Source: JALYIM01 sp040003205 (GTDB taxonomy: Bacteria; Acidobacteriota; Terriglobia; Terriglobales; Acidobacteriaceae). From it: 24,630 nucleotides of DNA. The notes beneath the pieces were generated by a model. The model had not been told where the DNA came from, made no database searches, and worked only from the letters and a program-made list of their open reading frames with translations. The position numbers and the translations under genes were made by a program. Below, in pieces: positions 7,581 through 13,903 of the stretch. Every line of letters begins with the position of its first letter. Position 1 is the stretch's first letter. The stretch spans positions 1 through 24,630 of the forward strand of contig JBDUDA010000012.1 of the NCBI GenBank assembly GCA_040003205.1, in the 5' to 3' direction.

Positions 7581-8168
7581 TTACTCGAATGCTCCCGCAA
7601 GTAGAATTTCGGTGTATTGCGAGACCAGTTCGTCTTCGTGCAGCGATCCCTCCGGACGGTACCATTGATAAATCCAGTTGATCATCCCCAAAAGCGCGAA
7701 GGCGGCTGCGCGCGGATTTACCGATCCCTTTGACTTGCGCTTCTGTTGCACTTCGGCGATCAGCTTTTCCATAAAGTGGACGTAGTCTTTCTTTCTGCCG
7801 TTGATTCGCTTGCGGAGCGGAGGGGGCAGCGGATGGTTTTCGTGCAGCATGACGGTAATTTCGCGATCGCGTTCGCTCAAGACCACGCCGATGTGGAGTT
7901 TGATCAGCATCCGCAGGCGTTCTTCAGGGTCGGCAATTTTCACCACCGGATCAATCACTTGCCGCTGTGTGATGTCCATCGCGTGATCCATAAGGTTAAA
8001 CAGAATCTCGTCCTTACTTTGAAAATGATGATAAAGGCCGCCTTTACTTAAATTTAGCGCCGCTGCGATGTCGTTCATGGAGGTTCCATCGTACCCCTGC
8101 TGCTGGAAGAGGCGGGCAGCGATTCGCAAGATTTGCTGTCTAGGGTCGGCGGCGGGGTCGCGAGTCAT
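7581..8168 (-). CDS. TetR-family transcriptional regulator
   Basis: 195 aa from the ATG at 8168. The N-terminal DNA-binding domain is clear: ILRIAARLFQQQGYDGTS then MNDIAAALNLSKGGLYHHFQ (about 31-50) with SKDEILFNLM after it. The C-terminal all-helical domain is the ligand-binding/dimer part; the overall look is that of FadR/PaaR-like regulators of acyl-CoA metabolism, though the ligand cannot be read from the sequence. The frame runs back to 8243, but that start lies inside a repeat element; the ATG at 8168 follows a good promoter and is preferred. The gene is flanked on both sides by family-2 repeats. A perfect palindrome in the ilvC promoter about 0.5 kb away is a possible target. Confidence 0.88.
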   Translation of the reverse strand: MTRDPAADPRQQILRIAARLFQQQGYDGTSMNDIAAALNLSKGGLYHHFQSKDEILFNLMDHAMDITQRQVIDPVVKIADPEERLRMLIKLHIGVVLSERDREITVMLHENHPLPPPLRKRINGRKKDYVHFMEKLIAEVQQKRKSKGSVNPRAAAFALLGMINWIYQWYRPEGSLHEDELVSQYTEILLAGAFE

Positions 8169-8179
8169 CCGGCGGACAG

Positions 8180-8207
8180 AATATACATGGACGGGCCGGA
8201 ATGCCAA
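8180..8207 (-). promoter_or_regulatory. tetR promoter with very short leader
   Basis: On the minus strand, TTGGCA (8207-8202) and TATATT (8185-8180) are separated by 16 bases. The ATG at 8168 is only 11 bases after the -10 box, so the transcript would start within a few bases of the start codon. No Shine-Dalgarno is present, consistent with a leaderless or nearly leaderless mRNA. Confidence 0.5.
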
Positions 8208-8237
8208 CTTTGGCCCGGACTTAATACTGAGCAAACC

Positions 8238-8333
8238 TGTCATCTCGGCCTGCTTCGGCTTCAGTGGTGATCAGACGGAAAGCAGGTCTGTCGACTGCGC
8301 AAAGCGAATCGCTTTGCTCCGCTCGAGATGACA
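8238..8333. repeat. Family-2 palindromic repeat, copy 3 (shortened)
   Basis: Starts TGTCATCTCGG and ends GCTCGAGATGACA, with AGCAGGTCTGTCGACTGCG inside. The left arm lacks the GAGTGGAGGGACC box, so about 45 bases are missing relative to the full copies. Same orientation as copies 1 and 2. Confidence 0.8.
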
Positions 8334-8378
8334 ATTTCTTTCTGGGGACAATTTCTGCCCAGCGAATTGACCCTTACG

Positions 8379-8400
8379 AGACGGGGCTTATCCCGTCTTT
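8379..8400 (+). terminator. Hairpin followed by TTT
   Basis: AGACGGG-GCTTAT-CCCGTCT is a perfect 7-bp GC-rich stem (8379-8398), followed by only TT. It lies between two family-2 repeats in the tetR-ilvC gap, with no plus-strand gene just upstream. It could be a weak terminator insulating the ilv promoter, or another small repeat. Confidence 0.3.
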
Positions 8401-8415
8401 AGGCAAATATCACTC

Positions 8416-8546
8416 TGTCATCCCGACCCGGTCCGGTGGCTGCGCGCAGCGAAGCCCCCGGTGAGTGGAGGGACCTGCTTCCCGCTCTATGCCACCTGAC
8501 AGCAAGGCTCTCGACTGCGAATCGCTTTGCTCCGCTCGAGAGGACA
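8416..8546. repeat. Family-2 palindromic repeat, copy 4
   Basis: Starts TGTCATCCCGACCCGGTC; contains GAGTGGAGGGACCTGCTT and GGCTCTCGACTGCG, and ends CGCTCGAGAGGACA. It has the same orientation as the other three. Its right arm is shortened in the CGCAAAGC segment. It ends about 100 bases before the ilvC -35 box. Confidence 0.82.
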
Positions 8547-8601
8547 GTGTTGTGTGTAGGTGGCGGGTTTGTGGGAGATCACGTCTGAGCAGGTCAAAGG
8601 C

Positions 8602-8621
8602 AGCGGACAGGAGTGTCCGCT
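8602..8621. repeat. Perfect 8-bp hairpin AGCGGACA-GGAG-TGTCCGCT
   Basis: The stem at 8602-8609 and 8614-8621 is exact, with a GGAG loop, and is followed by CTAC. It is unrelated in sequence to the two longer repeat families. It lies 26 bases upstream of the ilvC -35 box. It has the look of a small dispersed palindrome rather than a terminator, as no T-tract follows. Confidence 0.55.
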
Positions 8622-8647
8622 CTACAACTACCAACGTCTATTCTGGC

Positions 8648-8676
8648 TTGACATACCAAATGTTGATGATTAGGAT
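8648..8676 (+). promoter_or_regulatory. ilvC promoter
   Basis: A perfect -35 TTGACA (8648-8653) is followed after 17 bases by TAGGAT (8671-8676) as the -10. Transcription would start near 8683, giving a leader of about 55 bases to the GTG at 8738. The upstream stretch 8169-8737 otherwise contains the tetR promoter, two repeats and two hairpins but no gene. Confidence 0.6.
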
Positions 8677-8688
8677 AATGGTAAGCCG

Positions 8689-8702
8689 ACCGACCGGTCG
8701 GT
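8689..8702. promoter_or_regulatory. Perfect 14-bp palindrome, probable TetR-type operator
   Basis: ACCGACCGGTCGGT is its own reverse complement and starts about six bases after the predicted ilvC transcription start. Length, symmetry and core resemble operators bound by TetR-family dimers. A protein bound here would block early transcription of ilvC. The adjacent TetR gene is the natural candidate; its own promoter does not show the same site, so autoregulation through this motif is not seen. Confidence 0.6.
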
Positions 8703-8737
8703 TTGCAGTCAGCTTCGTCAGTTCAACAGGAGACATT

Positions 8738-9784
8738 GTGGCCACAGTTTTCTATCAGCATGACGCCAATCCTTCCGCTCTTAAGGGCAAAACCATTGCC
8801 ATCTTCGGCTACGGCAGCCAGGGACACGCCCAAGCTCAGAATTTGCAAGACAGCGGACACAAAGTGATCATCGGACTTGACCCCACACGTAAAACCGCGC
8901 AAGTGGCGAAGGCCGATGGCATGGAAGTCGTCGCGCCCGCCGAAGCAGCGAAGCGTGCGGATTGGATCCAGATTCTTACTCCAGACGAAACGCAGGGAGA
9001 CTTCTACGAAGCTGCAATCAAGCCGGCGCTGGGTCCCGGCAAAATTCTCGGCGTGTCGCATGGCTTCAGCATTCATTTCAAAACCATTGTCCCGCCCAAA
9101 GATGTTGACGTGGTCATGATCGCGCCCAAGAGCCCAGGACATCTGGTGCGGCGCATTTATACCGAAGGGCGCGGCGTGCCGTCACTTCTGGCAGTGCATC
9201 AGGACGCGAGCGGACGCGCTCACGAATATGCGCTGGCCTACGCCGACGGCATTGGCTCAACTCGCGCGGGAGTTCTGCAAACAACCTTCAAGGAAGAAAC
9301 CGAGAGTGATCTTTTCGGCGAGCAGGCTGTGCTCTGCGGTGGGCTGACTTCGTTGATCAAGAAAGGCTACGAGACATTAGTCGAGGCTGGCTATCAGCCT
9401 GAGATCGCATATTTCGAATGTCTGCACGAAGTCAAACTCATCGTGGATCTGATTTATGAAGGTGGTCTGGCCCGCATGCGGGATTCGATCTCCAACACTG
9501 CCGAGTACGGCGATCTGACGCGCGGCAATCGCGTGGTGGGAGACGACTCGCGGGCTGCCATGAAAAAGATTCTGTCCGACATTCAGGATGGAACATTTGC
9601 ACGTGAATGGATTGAAGAAAACAAAAAAGGCGGAAAGAATTTCGCCGCCCTGCGTGAAAGCGAACGTCGCCATCCCATTGAAGAAGTCGGCTCCAAGTTG
9701 CGCGGCATGATGTCGTGGCTGCAGAAAGATGGCAAAAAAGCTGCGGCCGCAGAGAAGTCCAAGGAGCAGGTTGTAAATGCTTAA
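8738..9784 (+). CDS. ilvC: Ketol-acid reductoisomerase, class I
   Basis: 348 aa. Second step of valine/isoleucine synthesis: isomerises and reduces acetolactate or acetohydroxybutyrate, using Mg2+ and a nicotinamide nucleotide. The GTG at 8738 follows CAGGAGA and gives the standard N-terminus (ATVFYQHDANPSALKGK). Rossmann motif GYGSQGHAQAQNL at 24-36. Active-site residues: H108 in VSHGF, K131 in APKSPG, D191 and E195 in ESDLFGEQAVLCGG, E227/E231, and a serine in SISNTAEYG. The cofactor loop reads IGLDPTRKT (45-53), with Asp48 where NADPH-using class I enzymes usually have Arg; this may favour NADH. A Lys/Ala-rich tail follows the C-domain. The last eight bases overlap ilvB. Identity is secure; cofactor preference is inferred. 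Confidence 0.96.
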   Translation: MATVFYQHDANPSALKGKTIAIFGYGSQGHAQAQNLQDSGHKVIIGLDPTRKTAQVAKADGMEVVAPAEAAKRADWIQILTPDETQGDFYEAAIKPALGPGKILGVSHGFSIHFKTIVPPKDVDVVMIAPKSPGHLVRRIYTEGRGVPSLLAVHQDASGRAHEYALAYADGIGSTRAGVLQTTFKEETESDLFGEQAVLCGGLTSLIKKGYETLVEAGYQPEIAYFECLHEVKLIVDLIYEGGLARMRDSISNTAEYGDLTRGNRVVGDDSRAAMKKILSDIQDGTFAREWIEENKKGGKNFAALRESERRHPIEEVGSKLRGMMSWLQKDGKKAAAAEKSKEQVVNA

Positions 9785-11465
9785 AGGGGCAGAAATCGTT
9801 TTGCGCTGTTTGCGCGCCGAGGGCGTCGAGCTGGTATTCGGCTATCCCGGCGGCGCAATCATGCCCTTATACGACGCATTTTTGGGCAGCGGAATCAAAC
9901 ACATCCTCACGCGCCACGAGCAGGGAGCAGTATTTGCCGCTGAAGGTCAGGCGCGCGCTACCGGACAGGTTGGAGTTGCTATCGCCACCAGTGGTCCGGG
10001 CGCGACCAATCTGGTAACCGGCATCGCCGATGCGAAGATGGATTCGGTTCCGTTAGTTTGCATCACCGGACAGGTGCGCAGTCATTTGATCGGCAGCGAC
10101 GCTTTCCAGGAGACCGACGTTTTCGGACTCACGCTTTCGCTAACCAAGTGGAGCCGCCTGGTAAAGACTATTGAAGAGATTCCGGTGGTGATCGCTGAGG
10201 GATTTCACTGGGCGCGCAGCGGGCGTCCGGGGCCGGTGGTGCTGGATATTCCTACTGATTTGCTGAAGGCGAAGATGGAATTTGCAGGGCCGGTAAAATT
10301 TTATCCCCCTGTACAGCCGCCCAAGCCGAACTCCGACACTTCTAAAGCTTTGATCGCGTTGCTAAAAAAAACGAAGCGTCCCGTGGCCTTGGTTGGGGCG
10401 GGCGCGAAGATTTCCGGTGCTATCACAGACCTACGGCAGTTGCTGGACACGTTGAATATTCCGACGTTTGCCACTGTTCATGGACTGGGCGCGGTTCCGC
10501 CTGAGGCTCCTTATTATCTGGGAATGGTCGGCATGCACGGCACTCGCGCTGCCAATACCGCTCTCCATGAAACCGATCTGCTGCTGATTTTTGGCGCTCG
10601 TTTGGATGACCGCGTCACGGGCGAGCCTTCGCGATTTGCTCCGAACGCGTGCATCGTTCACTTTGAAGTTGATCCTGCGCAACTCGATCGCGTTCGTCAG
10701 TGTGAGCTGGCGGTGATCGGAGATATGGCCGAGACAGTTCCGGCGTTCCACTCGGAACTTCGTCACGCGTCGCTACCTGATTGGAGCGGGTGGCGTGCGC
10801 TGGCTGGCGGTCCCGAGCGCGCCGAGTTAGATTCGCGCGGATTGGCGCAGCCGACCATCCGGCTGCTCGATGAGCTGTTCAAGCGGCTTCCGGAGAATAG
10901 CGTGGTTGTTGCTGACGTTGGTCAGCATCAGATGTGGGCCGCGCAGCGTTATCGGTCATCTTCTCCTCGAGGATTTATCACTTCCGGCGGATTAGGCGCG
11001 ATGGGTTTTGCTTTACCTGCCGCAGTTGGCGTGCAACTTGCCAAGCCAGGGACGACGGTATTGTGCGTCTCGGGCGATGGCGGAATTCAGATGAACATTC
11101 AGGAGTTCGCCACGGTGCGGCGGCTGAATCTGCCGATCAAGATGGTAATCGTGGACAACAAATACCTGGGCATGGTGCGGCAATGGCAGCAGCTTTTTTA
11201 CCAGCGCAATTACGCGGAAACGGACCTTAGCGATAATCCCGACTTTGTAGAAATTGCGAAGGCTTACCGAATCGACGCCCTGAGATTGGGTGAAGAGGCG
11301 ATGACGGATTTTCCGCTGACCTCCGAGGCTGGAGATGTGCTCGACAAGTTTCTGAATTCGACCGAGCCGGAGTTGCTGGTTTTCGATTGTCATCCAGATG
11401 CAAATGTATATCCCATGGTGCCGGCGGGAGCCGCGCTATCGGAGATGTTATTCGAAGAAGAATAA
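9777..11465 (+). CDS. ilvB: Acetolactate synthase large (catalytic) subunit
   Basis: 562 aa. Thiamine-diphosphate enzyme condensing pyruvate with pyruvate or 2-oxobutyrate. The ATG at 9777 lies inside the end of ilvC, preceded by AAGGAGCAGG. Visible: catalytic Glu48 in RHEQGA, ATSGPGATNLVTG (about 70-82), the FAD-region GMVGMHGTRAAN and FGARLDDRVTG, and the ThDP/Mg2+ motif SGDGGIQMN (about 431-439) completed by NNxxLGMVRQWQ-like VDNKYLGMVRQWQ. QQLFYQRNYAETDL follows, as in biosynthetic AHAS enzymes rather than catabolic ALS. Translational coupling to ilvC and an ACT-domain gene downstream support the biosynthetic role. Confidence 0.96.
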   Translation: MLKGAEIVLRCLRAEGVELVFGYPGGAIMPLYDAFLGSGIKHILTRHEQGAVFAAEGQARATGQVGVAIATSGPGATNLVTGIADAKMDSVPLVCITGQVRSHLIGSDAFQETDVFGLTLSLTKWSRLVKTIEEIPVVIAEGFHWARSGRPGPVVLDIPTDLLKAKMEFAGPVKFYPPVQPPKPNSDTSKALIALLKKTKRPVALVGAGAKISGAITDLRQLLDTLNIPTFATVHGLGAVPPEAPYYLGMVGMHGTRAANTALHETDLLLIFGARLDDRVTGEPSRFAPNACIVHFEVDPAQLDRVRQCELAVIGDMAETVPAFHSELRHASLPDWSGWRALAGGPERAELDSRGLAQPTIRLLDELFKRLPENSVVVADVGQHQMWAAQRYRSSSPRGFITSGGLGAMGFALPAAVGVQLAKPGTTVLCVSGDGGIQMNIQEFATVRRLNLPIKMVIVDNKYLGMVRQWQQLFYQRNYAETDLSDNPDFVEIAKAYRIDALRLGEEAMTDFPLTSEAGDVLDKFLNSTEPELLVFDCHPDANVYPMVPAGAALSEMLFEEE

Positions 11466-11488
11466 GTTCGAACACGGGAGCAGTGATC

Positions 11489-11818
11489 ATGCACGCATTT
11501 CACATTCGCTATCGCAACACGCAAGGCACGCTGATGCGCATCCTGAACGCCGCATCAAGACGCGCGATTGACATGCCGTACGTTCAGGCGTCGCCTCTCG
11601 CGGATGCTCACACGGTTACGCTGCTGCTCGAAGTGAACGCGAAACAAATTGGACAATTGAGCCGCGACTGGTACGCGATTGTGGACGTGACCGACGTGCG
11701 CTCGGGAGCGCCCTCGCAAGACCTGTTCGAGAAGAGCGAAGCCTGGGGGGCAGCGCCACATCGTCCCGCTGCGGCAGTGTCATCGGGGAGTTCGCTGGCT
11801 AGCGCTGCCATGGCGTGA
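11489..11818 (+). CDS. ilvM: Acetolactate synthase small subunit, short IlvM-like ACT protein
   Basis: 109 aa from the ATG at 11489, with GGGAG ten bases upstream; a GTG at 11483 would add two residues. Residues 1-72 read as one ACT domain (MHAFHIRYRNTQGTLMRILN, then TVTLLLEV, then IVDVTDV). The last ~37 residues are Ala/Ser-rich and low complexity. It lacks the second domain of IlvN/IlvH (about 160 aa) and instead compares with E. coli IlvM (87 aa), the regulatory partner of an acetolactate synthase. It follows ilvB by 23 bases in the same operon. Role as activator/feedback sensor is inferred from the family and position. Confidence 0.78.
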   Translation: MHAFHIRYRNTQGTLMRILNAASRRAIDMPYVQASPLADAHTVTLLLEVNAKQIGQLSRDWYAIVDVTDVRSGAPSQDLFEKSEAWGAAPHRPAAAVSSGSSLASAAMA

Positions 11819-11891
11819 ACAGGGGTCTCGTCACAGCTCTGCACGAACGATTTTGCAGTCTTGCTGCCTCCAAATTCAACTCCAACACAAA

Positions 11892-12005
11892 TGTCATGCT
11901 GAGCGGAAGAGCCTCTTAGGAACGAAGAGGCTCTGAAGTCGAAGCGTCTCTATAGCACGCTTCCTATGAGGGAATAGGGGTCCCTCGGCCTCGCTCGGGA
12001 TGACA
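11892..12005. repeat. Family-1 palindromic repeat, copy 2
   Basis: Ends TGTCATGCTGAGCG and CGCTCGGGATGACA. The left arm has a perfect 10-bp hairpin AGAGCCTCTT...AAGAGGCTCT (11908-11934). The inner boxes GAAGTCGAAGCG and ATAGGGGTCCCTCGGC are diverged and the right arm is shortened. It lies between ilvM and ilvD and would add structure to any read-through transcript. Nothing else was found in 11819-12018. Confidence 0.82.
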
Positions 12006-12018
12006 ATGCGGATAGGTT

Positions 12019-12048
12019 TTGCTCTCCCGATACTTTGATTCTGATATA
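12019..12048 (+). promoter_or_regulatory. Possible ilvD promoter
   Basis: TTGCTC (12019-12024), then 17 bases, then TGATAT (12042-12047) or GATATA one base later. The expected start near 12054 leaves a 20-base leader. Both boxes are imperfect. The gap and repeat after ilvM make a separate promoter for ilvD plausible. Confidence 0.35.
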
Positions 12049-12073
12049 CATTCTCGTGTTCTCCTCTAAATCT

Positions 12074-13747
12074 ATGGACCTCAAACATCGCAGTCGCGGT
12101 ATTACGGAGGGGCGCGATCGTGCTGGGGCGCGCGCCATGTTCAAGGCTGTTGGATTTACCGACAACGATCTCAGTCGTCCGCTGATTGGCGTGGCCAACA
12201 CGTGGATCGAGACCATGCCTTGCAATTTTCACCTGCGCCGTCTGGCTGCCAAGGTGAAAGAGGGAGTTCGTGCCGCTGGGGGCACTCCCATGGAATTCAA
12301 TACCATCGCCATCAGCGACGGTGAGACCATGGGAACGGAGGGCATGCGCGCGTCATTGGTGAGCCGCGAAGTGATCGCTGACTCCATCGAACTGGTGTGT
12401 CGCGGACAAATGTTTGACGCCGTGATTTGCGTCGTCGGCTGCGATAAGACGATCCCTGCGGCTGCGATGGCCCTTGCGCGTATGGATATTCCCGGACTTG
12501 TTCTTTACGGGGGAACCATTGCAGCCGGAGTCTACAAAGGGAAAGACGTGACCATCCAGGATGTCTTTGAAGCCGTAGGCGCCAACGCCGCTGGGAAGAT
12601 GAGCGATGCAGAATTGCTGAATCTGGAGAACGTGGCTTGTCCGGGCGCGGGCGCGTGCGGAGGACAGTACACCGCGAACACCATGTCAACTGTGATGGAG
12701 CTGATCGGACTTTCTCCCATGGGGTTCAACAGCGTGCCCGCAATGGACCCTCACAAAGACGAAATCGCATTCCGCTGCGGTGAGGTGGTACTGAATCTTT
12801 TGAAAAAGGGGATTCTTCCCAGGGACATCCTGACGCGTCCCGCTTTTGAAAATGCGATTGCCGGAGTGGCTTGCACCGGCGGATCTACCAACGCGGTGTT
12901 ACATCTGCTCGCGATTTCCAGGGAGGCGGGGGTCCCGCTTGAGATTGATGACTTCCAGAAAGTCAGCGAGCGCACTCCTCTGCTTGCTGATCTGAAACCG
13001 TCCGGGCGCTTCGTGGCAGCGGACGTACACAAGGCTGGCGGAATTCCAGTCATCGCCAAACGGTTGCTCGACGGCAATTGCGCGGACGGCACGACGCTTA
13101 CCGTAACTGGAAAAACATTTGCCGAGGAAGCGAACGGAGCCAAAGAGACTCCGGGACAGGAAGTGATTGCTCCGCTCAATCGTCCGCTGAAACAAAGCGG
13201 AGGCATCGTCATTCTGCGCGGCAATCTTGCTCCCGAGGGATGCGTTGCGAAGATCAGCGGGCACGAGCGACTCAGTCATCGCGGTCCGGCGCGCGTCTTT
13301 GAATCCGAAGAAGACGCGATGGCAGCGGTGACGTCGAAGCGCATTAAGCCCGGAGACGTAGTCGTGATTCGCAATGAAGGCCCCAAGGGCGGTCCCGGCA
13401 TGCGCGAAATGTTGAGTGTCACCGGGGCCATTGTCGGAGAGGGTCTGGGCGATTCGGTGGCATTGTTGACCGATGGACGCTTCAGCGGAGCTACTCACGG
13501 GCTCATGATGGGACACGTTTCTCCGGAAGCTGCTCTGGGCGGACCTATCGGCGCAGTGCGAGAAGGGGATACGATTACGATTGATGTCAATAAACGGTTG
13601 CTTCAGATGGACGTTGAGGACGACGTTCTAAAAGACAGGATGTCTAACTGGGTACCACCCTCCCCGCGATATCCAACTGGTGTATTCGCCAAGTATGCCG
13701 CGCTGGTATCATGTGCTTCTGAAGGGGCGATTACGCGGCCCAAGTAG
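12074..13747 (+). CDS. ilvD: Dihydroxy-acid dehydratase
   Basis: 557 aa. Dehydrates dihydroxyisovalerate and dihydroxymethylvalerate to the 2-oxo acids, the third common step of branched-chain synthesis. The start MDLKHRSRGITEGRDRAGAR is the family N-terminus; no Shine-Dalgarno precedes the ATG at 12074, and the frame is open back to a TTG at 12035. Iron-sulfur ligands are three cysteines: C50 in MPCNFH, C123 in VGCDKTIPA and C195 in GACGGQYTANTM, the pattern of [2Fe-2S] enzymes. D82, D124 and K125 (carbamylated Lys) are Mg2+ ligands. The C-terminal GRFSGATHGLMMGHVSPEA holds the catalytic serine. It completes the set ilvC-ilvB-ilvM-ilvD. Confidence 0.96.
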   Translation: MDLKHRSRGITEGRDRAGARAMFKAVGFTDNDLSRPLIGVANTWIETMPCNFHLRRLAAKVKEGVRAAGGTPMEFNTIAISDGETMGTEGMRASLVSREVIADSIELVCRGQMFDAVICVVGCDKTIPAAAMALARMDIPGLVLYGGTIAAGVYKGKDVTIQDVFEAVGANAAGKMSDAELLNLENVACPGAGACGGQYTANTMSTVMELIGLSPMGFNSVPAMDPHKDEIAFRCGEVVLNLLKKGILPRDILTRPAFENAIAGVACTGGSTNAVLHLLAISREAGVPLEIDDFQKVSERTPLLADLKPSGRFVAADVHKAGGIPVIAKRLLDGNCADGTTLTVTGKTFAEEANGAKETPGQEVIAPLNRPLKQSGGIVILRGNLAPEGCVAKISGHERLSHRGPARVFESEEDAMAAVTSKRIKPGDVVVIRNEGPKGGPGMREMLSVTGAIVGEGLGDSVALLTDGRFSGATHGLMMGHVSPEAALGGPIGAVREGDTITIDVNKRLLQMDVEDDVLKDRMSNWVPPSPRYPTGVFAKYAALVSCASEGAITRPK

Positions 13748-13828
13748 ATGCAACGAAGTGCGCTCATTACGAAAATTTTTTAATCGCCAGTCAATTCACA
13801 TCGGCCTCTATCCCCTTTATTTTGTTGT

Positions 13829-13876
13829 CTTAAGATGTGAGCCAACCAGTGCCGCTTGGTCCACATCTGACTTAAG
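13829..13876. promoter_or_regulatory. Long imperfect stem-loop upstream of the phosphoesterase gene
   Basis: CTTAA-GATGTG-A-GCCAA (13829-13845) can pair with TTGGT-C-CACATC-(TGAC)-TTAAG (13856-13876), leaving a 10-base loop. The structure ends 27 bases before the ATG at 13904 and thus lies in the likely 5' leader. No T-tract follows, so a terminator for ilvD is unlikely. It may be an operator or an RNA element; the family is not recognised. Confidence 0.45.
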
Positions 13877-13903
13877 TGCGGAGTTCCTGGGAGCAGTGTG
13901 CTC

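Noticed and set aside
8465..8737. N-terminal extension of ilvC to 439 codons
   Set aside because: It would translate a repeat element, the promoter and the operator. The GTG at 8738 has a good ribosome-binding site and gives the normal KARI length.
12035..12073. In-frame extension before ilvD beginning MILIYILVF, rich in Ile, Leu and Val, like a branched-chain attenuator peptide
   Set aside because: There is no stop codon before ilvD, no ribosome-binding site for the TTG, no terminator/antiterminator pair, and the likely -10 box lies inside it. The family N-terminus begins at 12074.
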